Origin: Candidatus Dormiibacterota bacterium
GTDB taxonomy: Bacteria; Chloroflexota; Dormibacteria; Dormibacterales; Dormibacteraceae
Length of the DNA: 64,000 bases
Assembly: GCA_003169845.1 (NCBI GenBank)
Contig: PNAG01000002.1
Span: forward strand, 248,001-312,000
Reading direction: 5' to 3'
Below, one piece after another: positions 17,045-25,060 of the stretch. A program made the translations under genes and the position numbers. How positions within the stretch are numbered: the stretch's first letter is position 1; every line of letters starts with the position of its first letter. Below the pieces are notes generated by a model. It searched no databases. It was not told the origin of the DNA and worked only from the letters and a program-made list of their open reading frames with translations.

Positions 17045-17141
17045 TCGCGCCGGTTCACTTGCGTAAAGATAACGACTTGAAGGTGTTGCGCGTGCTGCCG
17101 GGCCGAATCCTCCAACTCACCGGTCCGTCGAGCCGCCGGGA

Positions 17142-17179
17142 CGTCATGATTTCGCGCAAAAGTCACCAGACTCATGACG
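17142..17179. promoter_or_regulatory. Inverted repeat CGTCATGA / TCATGACG
   Basis: Perfect 8-bp arms at 17142-17149 and 17172-17179 are separated by 22 bp in the divergent gap between 17044 and 17225. This spacing (centre to centre 30 bp) is compatible with two half-sites bound on the same DNA face. It could control either or both divergent genes. Confidence 0.4.
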
Positions 17180-17224
17180 GATTTGGGATCTACACGGAGA
17201 GCGAGGTCATATCATCTGGGCTTA

Positions 17225-17764
17225 GTGACACGCCTGCCCTATGTCGCGCCGGGAGCGTCCCAGGAGGTCGACGACCTGTACGCCGAGATCACCGGCATGG
17301 GTCGGATGGTCGCCAACCTTTACAAGGTGATGGCGAATCAGCCCGCGGGGCTCGCGGCCTTTTTGAAGATGTCTCGCTATGTGCGGTCAGGTTCGAGCCT
17401 CGATCCCGGGCTCCGTGAGCTATCGATCCTCGCCACGGCACATGAATTCGGCCAGGCGTACGAGCTGGCGCACCACACTGATGCCGCAATTCTCGCGGGC
17501 GTGCCAGAGGAGAAGCTCGCGGCGGTGGGGCCCGGAGGCAACATGGCATTGCTGACTCCGCCCGAACGTTGTGCGGTGGAATTCGCTCGCCAGGTCGCGA
17601 GAGGTCGGGACTGTGACGATGCGGTGTTTGCGCGACTCAGGGAGTTCTTTGGCCCTGACGGCGTGATTGACCTGGCTCTGACGGTGGCGTGGTATCACTT
17701 CTGTGCGGTCATTCTTGGGACGATGCACGTCGAGCTCGAGCCGCAATACGGCGGTCCCGCCTGA
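17225..17764 (+). CDS. Carboxymuconolactone decarboxylase/AhpD-like family protein
   Basis: This 179-residue all-helical protein matches the CMD family: LDPGLRELSILATAHEFGQAYELAHH near the middle and WYHFCAVILG near the end. The AhpD CxxC pair is absent, so peroxidase activity is unlikely; it is closer to lactone-decarboxylase-like members of unknown activity. GTG 17225 is preferred to ATG 17174 because homology starts there and TATCAT (17210-17215) can place transcription start almost at the GTG. Divergent from the ACAD/TusA-diiron operon. Confidence 0.75.
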   Translation: MTRLPYVAPGASQEVDDLYAEITGMGRMVANLYKVMANQPAGLAAFLKMSRYVRSGSSLDPGLRELSILATAHEFGQAYELAHHTDAAILAGVPEEKLAAVGPGGNMALLTPPERCAVEFARQVARGRDCDDAVFARLREFFGPDGVIDLALTVAWYHFCAVILGTMHVELEPQYGGPA

Positions 17765-17817
17765 TTCAGCTCAACTCGACTGTCTGACGCATTCGCGTGG
17801 CGAGATCACGTCACGAG

Positions 17818-18501
17818 TCAGGCCGAGTCCACCGGCGGAGCCGGCAGCACGATGATCCGCCCGCCTTCCGGTCGCACCTCGCTGGTGTCGAAGGTGGATC
17901 GGTCCATCGCGACGACCTCGCCCTTCACCGCTAGTAGAAAGTCGTCCGCCGTGTCGAGAAAGGAAATCGCGGGAGTCCGGTAGTGCATCGGGACCACCCA
18001 TGAAGGGCCGAGCTGCTCCACGAGCGCGGCTGCCGCACGGCCGTCGACGGTTGCCATCCCGCCGACCGGCACAAAGAGCAGGTCGACGTCTCCGATCGCC
18101 GCCCGCTGCTCCGCGCGCAGCTCCGTCTGGCCGAAGTCGCCCATGTGACACACGCGGACTCCACCCATCTCGAACACGTAGATCACGTTGGCTCCTCGCT
18201 TCGTGCCGGCGAACGGATCGTGTTCCGAAGCGATCCCGACCACGCGACCCACCGGGGTATCGAAGGTTCCCGCGGAGGACCGGACAGTCTGCTTCACGCC
18301 ACTGATCACCTGCACTGCGTTGTGATCTCCGTGCTCGTGGGTGACCAGGAGTAGCTGGGCGGTCGCGTCAGCGATCGCCGGGTAGTTCCAGGTCATACCC
18401 CGTGCGCGGGCCGACTCCATGTCGCCGAACGGGTCGATGAAGACTGAACCGGCGGCTTCGACGAGAGCGAACGCCGACTGGCCGTACCACCTCACCTGCA
18501 T
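17818..18501 (-). CDS. Metallo-beta-lactamase fold hydrolase (UlaG-like)
   Basis: A 227-residue cytoplasmic hydrolase. It shows VTHEHGDHN, the HxHxDH zinc motif at about residues 55-62, then CHMGDFGQ and WVVPMHY as later metal ligands. The N-terminus VRWYGQSAFALVEAAGSVFIDP is typical of the UlaG-like L-ascorbate-6-phosphate lactonase/COG2220 group. ATG 18501 starts the homologous region and lies 4 bp after the MFS stop, so it is third in a MarR-exporter-hydrolase operon. Substrate unknown. Confidence 0.85.
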   Translation of the reverse strand: MQVRWYGQSAFALVEAAGSVFIDPFGDMESARARGMTWNYPAIADATAQLLLVTHEHGDHNAVQVISGVKQTVRSSAGTFDTPVGRVVGIASEHDPFAGTKRGANVIYVFEMGGVRVCHMGDFGQTELRAEQRAAIGDVDLLFVPVGGMATVDGRAAAALVEQLGPSWVVPMHYRTPAISFLDTADDFLLAVKGEVVAMDRSTFDTSEVRPEGGRIIVLPAPPVDSA

Positions 18502-18505
18502 GGCG

Positions 18506-20221
18506 TCACCTTGCCTGCGCGAGCGCCTCGCCGCCGACACCCACGTCGCCGATCGGCACCTGAGCAGCCGCCCGGCGCCGGCGATCCGAGCCGCGCAGCG
18601 CGGACGTCACGCCGGCAATTGCGCACATCGCCACGCACACCAGCAAAGCAACTCGAATTCCATCGACGAACGGCTGAGCGAGGAGGCCGGCAAAGAAGTG
18701 CGGGTCGGTGATCCTGGCCACGATCGCCGGCGACAGGTTGGCGAGCGACGACGCCGGGATCAGGTGGGAGATGGGGTCGTAGCCGAGCATGGCCGCAAAG
18801 ATCGCCGCGCCCGGTGGGAGCGATGCGATTCCATGCGCGAGCGCCGGCGGCAGGCCGGCCTGGCCGGCGCCGTTCTCCAGCGCGGGTCCCAGGTTGTGGG
18901 AAAGGCTCGCAATCACGATCGTGAAAAAGATCGCCTGGCTCGCGGTCATACCCGCGTTGAGGACCATCGAGCGCATGCCTGCCGCGGATCCACGATGCGT
19001 TGCCGGCACCGAGCCCATGATCTGGGACGTGTTGGGTGCGCTGAAGAAGCCCATGCCTGCTCCCATCAAGGCCAGGTATGCATCGAACAGCGTCAGATTG
19101 AAGTTGGCGGGGAGCGTCATGAAGAGGGCGGCGGCCAGTCCTGTGACGAGGATGCCGCCGGTGGCCAGGACGCGTGATCCGTAGCGATCGCTCAGCCAGC
19201 CGCCCAGCGGACCGCAAACGACGAAGCCGAGGATCAGCGGCATCATGTCGATCCCGGCCTGGAGTGGGGTGTTGGCGTAGGCGACCCCGTGTAGCGGGAG
19301 CCAGATGCCCTGCAGCCAGATGATGAACATGAACTGCAGACCGCCACGAGCGAGCGAGAACAGGAAGGCTGCGATGTTGCCGAACAGGAACCCGCGGATC
19401 CGGAACAGTGCGAGATCGAACAGTGGGTAGCGGACGCGGGTTTCGACCACAGCGAACGCGGCCAGCAGGATGACGCCCGCGGCCATGACCAGGACGACCA
19501 GAGGATTCGACCAGCCCATCGCCTGGTTTCCGTACGGCGTCAGGGCCTCCGTCAGGCCGAACATCAGGGCAAACAGGCCGCCCGCGAAGGTCACGTTGCC
19601 GAGCCAGTCGATCGGCTGAGCCTGACGCTTCCCGATCTCGTGCAGCGCCCGATAGGCCCACACAGTCCCGACCACGCCGACAGGAACGCTGATCAGGAAG
19701 TCGAGCCGCCAGTTGACCGCGGCCAGGATCCCTCCCAGCACGACGCCGACTATGTTGCCGGCGATGAAGGCGATCTGGTTGATCCCGAGTGAGAGCCCGC
19801 GCTGGTGCGCCGGAAACGCGTCGGTCAAGAGAGCGATGCTGTTGGCGAACAGACACGCACCGCCCACCCCTTGCAGCATGCGAAACGCGATCAACTCGAT
19901 GGCCCCGGTCGTCCCGACAGACGGCGTCAGCGCGCACAGCAGTGAGCCGACCGTGAAGACGACGAAGCCCAGGTTGTAGATGCGGACCCGCCCGAATATG
20001 TCGGCGATCCGTCCAAACGTGACCAGCAGGACTGTCGTGACGGCCGAGTAGCCCATCAGCATCCAGAGCAAGAGGTTCGACTGGCCGGGTCCGAGAGGAT
20101 CGACATGCAGTCCGGAGAAGATGGCCGGCAGAGAGATGAGGACGATCGTCTGGTTGATCGCAGCCATAAGCATCCCGATCGTTGTGTTGACCAGGACGGT
20201 CCACTTGTATTCGAGCTTCAC
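18506..20221 (-). CDS. MFS drug:H+ antiporter, DHA2 (EmrB/QacA) type
   Basis: The 571-residue protein has about 14 membrane segments, as expected for DHA2 transporters. Landmarks are INQTIVLISLPAIFSGL (TM1), FGRIADIFGRVRIYNLGF (motif A), and RMLQGVGGACLFANS (motif B/C region). It exports hydrophobic drugs or metabolites with the proton gradient. Its ATG shares ATGA (20218-20221) with the stop of the MarR gene upstream, so it is probably repressed by that regulator. Confidence 0.9.
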   Translation of the reverse strand: MKLEYKWTVLVNTTIGMLMAAINQTIVLISLPAIFSGLHVDPLGPGQSNLLLWMLMGYSAVTTVLLVTFGRIADIFGRVRIYNLGFVVFTVGSLLCALTPSVGTTGAIELIAFRMLQGVGGACLFANSIALLTDAFPAHQRGLSLGINQIAFIAGNIVGVVLGGILAAVNWRLDFLISVPVGVVGTVWAYRALHEIGKRQAQPIDWLGNVTFAGGLFALMFGLTEALTPYGNQAMGWSNPLVVLVMAAGVILLAAFAVVETRVRYPLFDLALFRIRGFLFGNIAAFLFSLARGGLQFMFIIWLQGIWLPLHGVAYANTPLQAGIDMMPLILGFVVCGPLGGWLSDRYGSRVLATGGILVTGLAAALFMTLPANFNLTLFDAYLALMGAGMGFFSAPNTSQIMGSVPATHRGSAAGMRSMVLNAGMTASQAIFFTIVIASLSHNLGPALENGAGQAGLPPALAHGIASLPPGAAIFAAMLGYDPISHLIPASSLANLSPAIVARITDPHFFAGLLAQPFVDGIRVALLVCVAMCAIAGVTSALRGSDRRRRAAAQVPIGDVGVGGEALAQAR

Positions 20222-20691
20222 GCTTCTGTCTTTACGAGCAGCGACTCCTCCTCAACCTCCACCACCGCCGCGCTGAACTCTCGCATCGCAGCGGCGATCC
20301 GCTCGCGGTCGGCTACTGTCATGCGGTCGACGGCTGCGCGGATCGGACTCCCCTCGAGGAGTGGAATGGCGCCAACCAGCCGGCGGCCCTCGGCGGTGAG
20401 CGTGACAAGCACCTTGCGCCGGTCCTCCGAGTCCCGGCTGCGGGCAATCAAGCCGCGCTCTTCGAGCCGGTCGACCAGCCGGGTCATGGATGGGGGCGCC
20501 AGCACGAGGTCCGCGCCCAGCTGGCCCAGCGAACGTGGCTGCTTCGCGAGCCGGCGCAGCACTCGCGCCTGGGCCAGCGTCAGCTGTGCCGCGTGCCAGA
20601 TACGAGTCTGGATAGCCTCGCTGAGCGCTACCGCATCGAGATAAGCGCGGAGGAGCCGGGTCCGCGAGTCGTCAGGATTACTTGCCGACAC
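20218..20691 (-). CDS. MarR-family regulator of the adjacent exporter
   Basis: A 157-residue MarR protein with LTLAQARVLRRLAKQ, SMTRLVDRLEERGLIA (recognition helix region) and the wing RDSEDRRKVLVTLT. I prefer GTG 20691 to the longer ATG 20721 because TATAAT on the minus strand lies exactly 6 nt before it, which would give a leaderless mRNA and exclude the longer start. It overlaps the DHA2 exporter by ATGA and likely regulates the operon and itself. Confidence 0.85.
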   Translation of the reverse strand: MSASNPDDSRTRLLRAYLDAVALSEAIQTRIWHAAQLTLAQARVLRRLAKQPRSLGQLGADLVLAPPSMTRLVDRLEERGLIARSRDSEDRRKVLVTLTAEGRRLVGAIPLLEGSPIRAAVDRMTVADRERIAAAMREFSAAVVEVEEESLLVKTEA

Positions 20692-20697
20692 AACAAT

Positions 20698-20703
20698 ATT
20701 ATA
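20698..20703 (-). promoter_or_regulatory. -10 hexamer TATAAT for leaderless marR
   Basis: A consensus TATAAT on the minus strand lies 6 nt upstream of GTG 20691, so transcription would begin at or next to the start codon. No good -35 is visible. An AATATT palindrome overlaps it and may be part of an operator. Confidence 0.5.
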
Positions 20704-20812
20704 CGACTGAGCAAATAGCACCTCGTGGCAGAGGCAGGCCTCGCGCGCGCGTCCCTTTCTTATGACCTTATGACGCCCGACCGCTGCAAGTCCGAAGGTG
20801 CAGTTTCACCAG

Positions 20813-20818
20813 TACACT
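20813..20818 (+). promoter_or_regulatory. -10 hexamer TACACT, leaderless
   Basis: TACACT is 6 nt before GTG 20825, where DUF4013 homology starts. No ribosome-binding sequence lies between them. Confidence 0.4.
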
Positions 20819-20824
20819 GCCGTC

Positions 20825-21466
20825 GTGAACAGCGTCGGCGATGCCTTCGGCTTCCCGTTTCGCGACCCGAAGTGGATCGAAAAGATCCTGATCCAGGGTC
20901 TCATCCTGATCATTCCGATCGTCGGCGTGATCGCGCTGGCGGGCTGGATGTTGATTACGTTCGACAACCTTCGCGCCGGCCGGCAGGAGCTCGCCCCGGC
21001 CGGCTTCGATCTCAGCCGCGGGATTGGATTGTTCGGCGCGTGGCTCATCTATTCGTTGGTCCTGTCCCTCCCGGGCGACGTCCTGAGCGGGGTGGGCGGC
21101 AGCTTCAACGCCAGCCATAACTTTTCCGGCAACGGCTTCACAAGTCTTGGCTCGCTGCTGGGCCTTGCCGCTCAGCTGCTTCTCTACTTCCTGCTGCCGT
21201 CGATCATCGTGATGACGTATCACCGGGGCTTCTCAGGAGGAATGGATGTAGACGGGGTGTGGCGGCTGGCGACGCGCAACATGAACAGCAGCGTAATGGC
21301 GGGCTTGATCATGTTCGTCGCCGGCATCCTCGGCGCGATTGGAATCGTGGCCTGCTGCATCGGCGTCTTCTTCACCGGCGTGTACGCCGCTGCTGTGATG
21401 ACTGGAGCGGCGTCGTGGTTCGAACGGCAGCAGGCGCTGCCGGCAGGAGCTCCCCCGGCCGTCTAG
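20825..21466 (+). CDS. DUF4013 family membrane protein
   Basis: A 213-residue protein with about five hydrophobic segments. The N-terminal pattern VGDAFGFPFRDPKWIEKILI and Gly-rich central membrane helices match DUF4013. Function is unknown; members are often multi-pass membrane proteins in bacteria and archaea. GTG 20825 is used because the family pattern begins there and TACACT lies 6 nt upstream; an upstream GTG at 20798 is the alternative. It stands alone, divergent from the MarR-exporter operon. Confidence 0.75.
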   Translation: MNSVGDAFGFPFRDPKWIEKILIQGLILIIPIVGVIALAGWMLITFDNLRAGRQELAPAGFDLSRGIGLFGAWLIYSLVLSLPGDVLSGVGGSFNASHNFSGNGFTSLGSLLGLAAQLLLYFLLPSIIVMTYHRGFSGGMDVDGVWRLATRNMNSSVMAGLIMFVAGILGAIGIVACCIGVFFTGVYAAAVMTGAASWFERQQALPAGAPPAV

Positions 21467-21518
21467 TCTTTAGTTGAAACCGTGCAGTCCGGCGCTCCCT
21501 CAGCGGCGAGGGTGGCGG

Positions 21519-21905
21519 TTAGGTAGCGCTCACCCGCGGCGAGCCGCCATGCGGCATACGGCGGGCAAGATTCTCACCCTGGGCGATTGCGCCCACGCCG
21601 ATGAGGAGGTGGATGACCTGGATGGTCCAGTGCCAGTCGCCTGTGAGCAGGCCCTGTTGGGCCAAACCCAGGATCGGGGCCGCGAGGCCCCACAGAACAG
21701 CCATCACGACCCACCTCATGGGGACCCCGGCGCGCGCGGCCAAGAACGAGAGCGCCCACAGCGCCAGGACAAGGACAAATCCAAGCAACTCGTGAACGGG
21801 GATCACCGGGTCCGCGCGACCGGTCCAGATCGCGATGCCCAGCAGGATCAGCAGCAGGCCCGACACACGAATGGTTATGTGGGCGATGGTCGCCGCTCTC
21901 GTCAT
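21519..21905 (-). CDS. Small four-helix membrane protein, unknown function
   Basis: This 128-residue protein has four predicted membrane helices (VSGLLLILLGIAIW, LLGFVLVLALWALSFLAA, WVVMAVLWGLAAPILGL, IQVIHLLIGVGAIAQG). I do not recognise a named family. It runs divergently from the MarR gene at 22007 across a 101-bp gap containing a clear palindromic operator, so it is the likely target of that regulator. The ATG is at 21905. Confidence 0.65.
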   Translation of the reverse strand: MTRAATIAHITIRVSGLLLILLGIAIWTGRADPVIPVHELLGFVLVLALWALSFLAARAGVPMRWVVMAVLWGLAAPILGLAQQGLLTGDWHWTIQVIHLLIGVGAIAQGENLARRMPHGGSPRVSAT

Positions 21906-21942
21906 TGGTACGACCTCCCGATGCCGCCTCGTGGCGGACGTT

Positions 21943-21977
21943 ACTTGAAGTAGTTCAACTATACAATAACTTCAAGT
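21943..21977. promoter_or_regulatory. MarR operator cluster
   Basis: Two 9-bp arms, ACTTGAAGT (21943-21951) and ACTTCAAGT (21969-21977), form a perfect inverted repeat. Between them is the perfect palindrome TAGTTCAACTA (21951-21961), typical of MarR half-site geometry. TACAAT (21962-21967) inside it and TACGAT (21995-22000) further on are candidate -10 elements. The arrangement should let the 22007 regulator repress both divergent genes. Confidence 0.6.
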
Positions 21978-21994
21978 AGCGAGCGCCTGTCAGC

Positions 21995-22000
21995 TACGAT
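21995..22000 (+). promoter_or_regulatory. -10 hexamer TACGAT, leaderless marR
   Basis: TACGAT lies exactly 6 nt before GTG 22007; TTCAAG (21971-21976), 18 bp upstream, is a possible weak -35 and overlaps the right operator arm. GAGGAA sits directly against the GTG, too close to serve as a ribosome site. Confidence 0.45.
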
Positions 22001-22006
22001 GAGGAA

Positions 22007-22450
22007 GTGTCCACGAGGGCCCGTGCCAGGGAGTCTGCCGGTGCCGCCTGGCGCCTCATCTTCGATTACATCATCGCCACCGCAGCCGAGCGCGTGGCAG
22101 TGCTCGATCGCCTGGGCCTGACGCCCGCAGAGAGCCGCGCCCTTTCCAGCCTCGAACCGAAAGCAGGTCGCTCGATGCGGTCGCTTGCCGAAGAGTGGTC
22201 ATGTGACCCGTCCAACGCCACCTGGCTCGTGGACCGACTAGAGCGCCAGGGCCTGGTGACCCGGGTGGCACGAGACGATGACCGCCGCGTGAAGTCTGTC
22301 GTCTTGACCCCGAAGGGAAAAAGATTGCGCCGCGCCCTCATCAATTCGCTGTACACGCCGCCGGCAGACCTTGTCGCACTTCCGCAGCGAGACCTCGACG
22401 CCCTACGGGCCGCCGCGAGCAAGCTGCCTGCGCGCCACGGCGACCGGTGA
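22007..22450 (+). CDS. MarR-family transcriptional regulator
   Basis: A 147-residue MarR regulator with LTPAESRALSSLEPK, SMRSLAEEWSCDPSNATWLV (helix-turn-helix) and the wing RDDDRRVKSVVLTPKG. It starts at GTG 22007. The operator cluster at 21943-21977 in front of it strongly suggests autorepression and control of the divergent membrane protein gene. It is separated from the following LLM oxidoreductase by about 70 bp, so it may or may not control that gene. Confidence 0.9.
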   Translation: MSTRARARESAGAAWRLIFDYIIATAAERVAVLDRLGLTPAESRALSSLEPKAGRSMRSLAEEWSCDPSNATWLVDRLERQGLVTRVARDDDRRVKSVVLTPKGKRLRRALINSLYTPPADLVALPQRDLDALRAAASKLPARHGDR

Positions 22451-22517
22451 CCGGTGACCGGAGCTGTGCTATGTATTGGCACGTCGGGCGTCAACCACGA
22501 GTTCAGGTGAGGACACG

Positions 22518-23510
22518 TTGACGGAGCTGAAGGTGGGAGTCTTCGTACCGCAGGGCTGGCGGATGGACCTGGCCGACGTATCCGATCCAGTCGAGAAGTT
22601 CGAGACCATGAGCCGCTGCGCCCGTGAGGCGGAGAAGGCCGGCTTCGACGCGATCTGGGTCTACGACCACTTTCACACGGTGCCCACCGCTCAGCTGGAG
22701 GCGACTTTCGAGTGCTGGACGTCGATGGCGGCGCTGGCGCGCGACACGAGCACGATCCGGCTCGGACAGATGGTCACGTGCAACAGCTACCGGCCGCCTT
22801 CGCTGCTGGCCAAGATGGCGAGCTGCGTCGACGTGATGAGCCACGGGCGGTTGATTCTCGGCATCGGCGCCGGTTGGTACCAGCACGAGTACGAGGCATA
22901 TGGGTACGAGTACCCGGAGACCCCGGAACGGCTGCGGATGCTGCGCGAGTCCTTGCAGGTGCTGAAAGCGATGTGGACGCAGGACCACGCGCAGTTCGAC
23001 GGCCGCTACTACCACCTGCGCGGCGCCATCAACGAGCCGAAGCCGGTGCAGAAGCCTCACCCGCCCATCTGGATCGGAGGTGGGGGGGAGAAGGTGACCC
23101 TGAAGCTGGTGGCTCAGTACGGCGACGCCTGCAACTTCAACGCCGACGTCGCGACCGTGCGCCACAAGCTGGAGGTCCTGCGCGGGCACTGCGAAGCGGT
23201 CGGGCGCGACTACGACTCGGTGCTGAAGACGATCGAGCTCTACACGATCCTGGGCGACCGGCGAGAGGTAGACCGTGTGGTCTCGGATACCGCGCGTCGC
23301 ACTGGCCAGGACGAGGGCTTCATTCGCTCCTGGCACCCGTGGGCCGGCGATGCGGAGCACATCGCACAGGCCATCGGTGAGTACATCGGGGCGGGAATCG
23401 ATTACGTGATCGTCAACGTTCCCAACGCCTTCGAAGGCGGCGTGCTAGCTCGCTTCGCCGAAGAGGTCTTCCCCCTTCTCGGGCTGCGATCCACCATAAA
23501 GCCCTCCTGA
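22518..23510 (+). CDS. LLM-class F420-dependent oxidoreductase
   Basis: A 330-residue luciferase-like TIM-barrel protein. Landmarks are GFDAIWVYDHFHTVP, LILGIGAGWYQHEYEAYG, and PPIWIGGGGEKVTLKLVAQY, typical of the F420-dependent subgroup (TIGR03560-like) rather than FMN luciferases. It would reduce or oxidise a substrate with coenzyme F420, which implies that the host makes F420. TTG 22518 is chosen because GAGGA lies about 6 nt before it and homology starts with it. A HAD gene follows after 18 bp. Confidence 0.8.
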   Translation: MTELKVGVFVPQGWRMDLADVSDPVEKFETMSRCAREAEKAGFDAIWVYDHFHTVPTAQLEATFECWTSMAALARDTSTIRLGQMVTCNSYRPPSLLAKMASCVDVMSHGRLILGIGAGWYQHEYEAYGYEYPETPERLRMLRESLQVLKAMWTQDHAQFDGRYYHLRGAINEPKPVQKPHPPIWIGGGGEKVTLKLVAQYGDACNFNADVATVRHKLEVLRGHCEAVGRDYDSVLKTIELYTILGDRREVDRVVSDTARRTGQDEGFIRSWHPWAGDAEHIAQAIGEYIGAGIDYVIVNVPNAFEGGVLARFAEEVFPLLGLRSTIKPS

Positions 23511-23528
23511 GCCGCGGACGCACAACAA

Positions 23529-24260
23529 ATGGACGAAGGCATTACCGACGTCCGCGCCCTCACGTTCGACGTCTTCGGCACCACCGTGGACTGGCGCTCG
23601 GGCGTGGCGGCCGAGGCACGAAGGCTTGGGGCACTCAATGGCGTGGACGCCGATTGGGAACGGCTGGCAGACGCGTGGCGCGCGCTGTACATGCCTTCGA
23701 TGGACAGGGTGCGGCGCGGGGAGCTGCCGTGGACCAACTTCGATCGGCTTCACCGTGTCTCCCTGGACCAGGTCCTGCGTGAGGTGGGTCAAGAGAGTGG
23801 AGCGGACGGCTTCGATCTCGCCGCGCGCGAAGAGCTGACTAAGGCGTGGGAGCGCCTGCCGGCGTGGCGTGATGCGGCGCAAGGACTCGAGCGCCTCGCC
23901 ACGCGCTTCACGGTGTCGACGCTGTCGAACGGCAACCGATCCCAGCAGGCCGCGCTGATCCGGTTCGCGGCTTTACCGTTCCAGCGCGTGCTGTCTGCGG
24001 AAGACTTCCGCCATTACAAGCCCGACCCGGAGGTGTACCTGGGCGCGTGCTCTGCGCTGGGACTGCAGCCGCGCGAGGTGATGATGGTCGCGTCTCACAA
24101 GTCGGACCTGCGCGCGGCGCAAGCAGCCGGTATGCAGGCGGCGTTCGTCGAACGGCCCTTGGAGAAGGGGCCCGGCGGAGGGGCGGACCTCCTGCCCGAT
24201 CCGCTCGCCGGCGTCCAGGCCACCGACTTCATGGACCTTGCCGGCCAGCTCGGCTGCTGA
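23529..24260 (+). CDS. Haloacid dehalogenase, type II-like HAD hydrolase
   Basis: This 243-residue HAD-superfamily protein has the nucleophile motif ALTFDVFGTTVDW near residue 10, STLSNGNRS (motif II), HYKPDPEVY (Lys motif III) and ASHKSDLRAAQAAG (motif IV). The pattern matches L-2-haloacid dehalogenases, which hydrolyse 2-haloalkanoic acids through an Asp ester. Related phosphatases share these motifs, so the substrate is not certain. It follows the LLM gene closely and may share its transcript. Confidence 0.85.
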   Translation: MDEGITDVRALTFDVFGTTVDWRSGVAAEARRLGALNGVDADWERLADAWRALYMPSMDRVRRGELPWTNFDRLHRVSLDQVLREVGQESGADGFDLAAREELTKAWERLPAWRDAAQGLERLATRFTVSTLSNGNRSQQAALIRFAALPFQRVLSAEDFRHYKPDPEVYLGACSALGLQPREVMMVASHKSDLRAAQAAGMQAAFVERPLEKGPGGGADLLPDPLAGVQATDFMDLAGQLGC

Positions 24261-24271
24261 AGCGTTCGGTC

Positions 24272-24964
24272 CTAATTCACAAAGGCTCGCACCACCGCGG
24301 CCAGGCGCACGGGATCATGGATGCGTGTCCTTCCAGGAGCAGTTTCGATGATCCCGGCTGAGCGGAGCTGCTTCAGGCTTCGGCCCACGACCTCGCGCGA
24401 GGACCCTATCGAGAAGGCGAGATCCTCGTGGGTGGCCCTCGCCTCGAGCCGGCCGTCCCCGAGCTGGGACTGGCAGGCCCGGTCGAGCAGGTCGTAGGCG
24501 AGCCGCTCCGTAACCGTGCCAAGCGTGCGCACGGCGACCAGCCGGAGGTCGTAATGAACTCGCTCAGCCAGGTGTGTCGCAATGACGCTCAGCACCTCGA
24601 TGTCGGTCGCCGCCAGCGTCCGCAGATGGTCGAGGTCGAGAAGCGTGAACGTCGAATCGACGACAGCCTGCACGTACGTGAGAGGCGGATCTTTGCCGCT
24701 GGAACTGCCCCGAAGCACGTTCCTGGCGCCGACCATGTTCCCTGGATGAACGAAGGCGACGGTCGCCTCGCGCCCGTCTCGGACGCTCATGTAGACCCGA
24801 GCGAGGCCCTTGTCGAGCAAGAGGACGCGAGCTACCCCAGGCCGGAAGGCCACCGTGCCGGCCCTGTAGTTCACGCGTTTGGAGCCCTCGAGCACCTGTC
24901 GTTGTTTCGCGGAGCTCAAGAGCGAGAGTAGAACGACACCTCCGGCGAAAGCCGGGGTCCCCAC
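24272..24964 (-). CDS. Crp/Fnr-family transcriptional regulator
   Basis: A 230-residue protein with a cyclic-nucleotide-binding-type beta barrel (VAFRPGVARVLLLDKGLAR, GREATVAFVHPGNMVG) and a C-terminal helix-turn-helix (THEDLAFSIGSSREVVGRSL). The ligand is unknown; no Fnr cysteines are seen. I prefer GTG 24964 to ATG 24988 because CATACT lies 6 nt upstream of the GTG. It runs toward the HAD gene and is divergent from the membrane protein at 25061. Confidence 0.8.
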   Translation of the reverse strand: MGTPAFAGGVVLLSLLSSAKQRQVLEGSKRVNYRAGTVAFRPGVARVLLLDKGLARVYMSVRDGREATVAFVHPGNMVGARNVLRGSSSGKDPPLTYVQAVVDSTFTLLDLDHLRTLAATDIEVLSVIATHLAERVHYDLRLVAVRTLGTVTERLAYDLLDRACQSQLGDGRLEARATHEDLAFSIGSSREVVGRSLKQLRSAGIIETAPGRTRIHDPVRLAAVVRAFVN

Positions 24965-24970
24965 GAGAAA

Positions 24971-24976
24971 AGTATG
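24971..24976 (-). promoter_or_regulatory. -10-like CATACT before the Crp-type gene
   Basis: CATACT on the minus strand is 6 nt upstream of GTG 24964, the same geometry seen before several other genes here. It would exclude the upstream ATG 24988 from the mRNA. Confidence 0.3.
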
Positions 24977-25060
24977 CTCTGCCGGCATCGAGGCAGGGTC
25001 GCCAGTTCGAGAGGAGCGTCATCATCTTGGAATGCCCCGGACCATGATCAAGATCGAGCT

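Noticed and set aside
18492..20204. Long open frame of about 570 codons overlapping the DHA2 exporter in another frame
   Set aside because: Arg/Asp/His-rich translation without family motifs; shadow frame caused by high GC content.
22446..22462. Tandem CCGGTGA repeats
   Set aside because: Only two copies around a MarR stop codon; no sign of a functional repeat.
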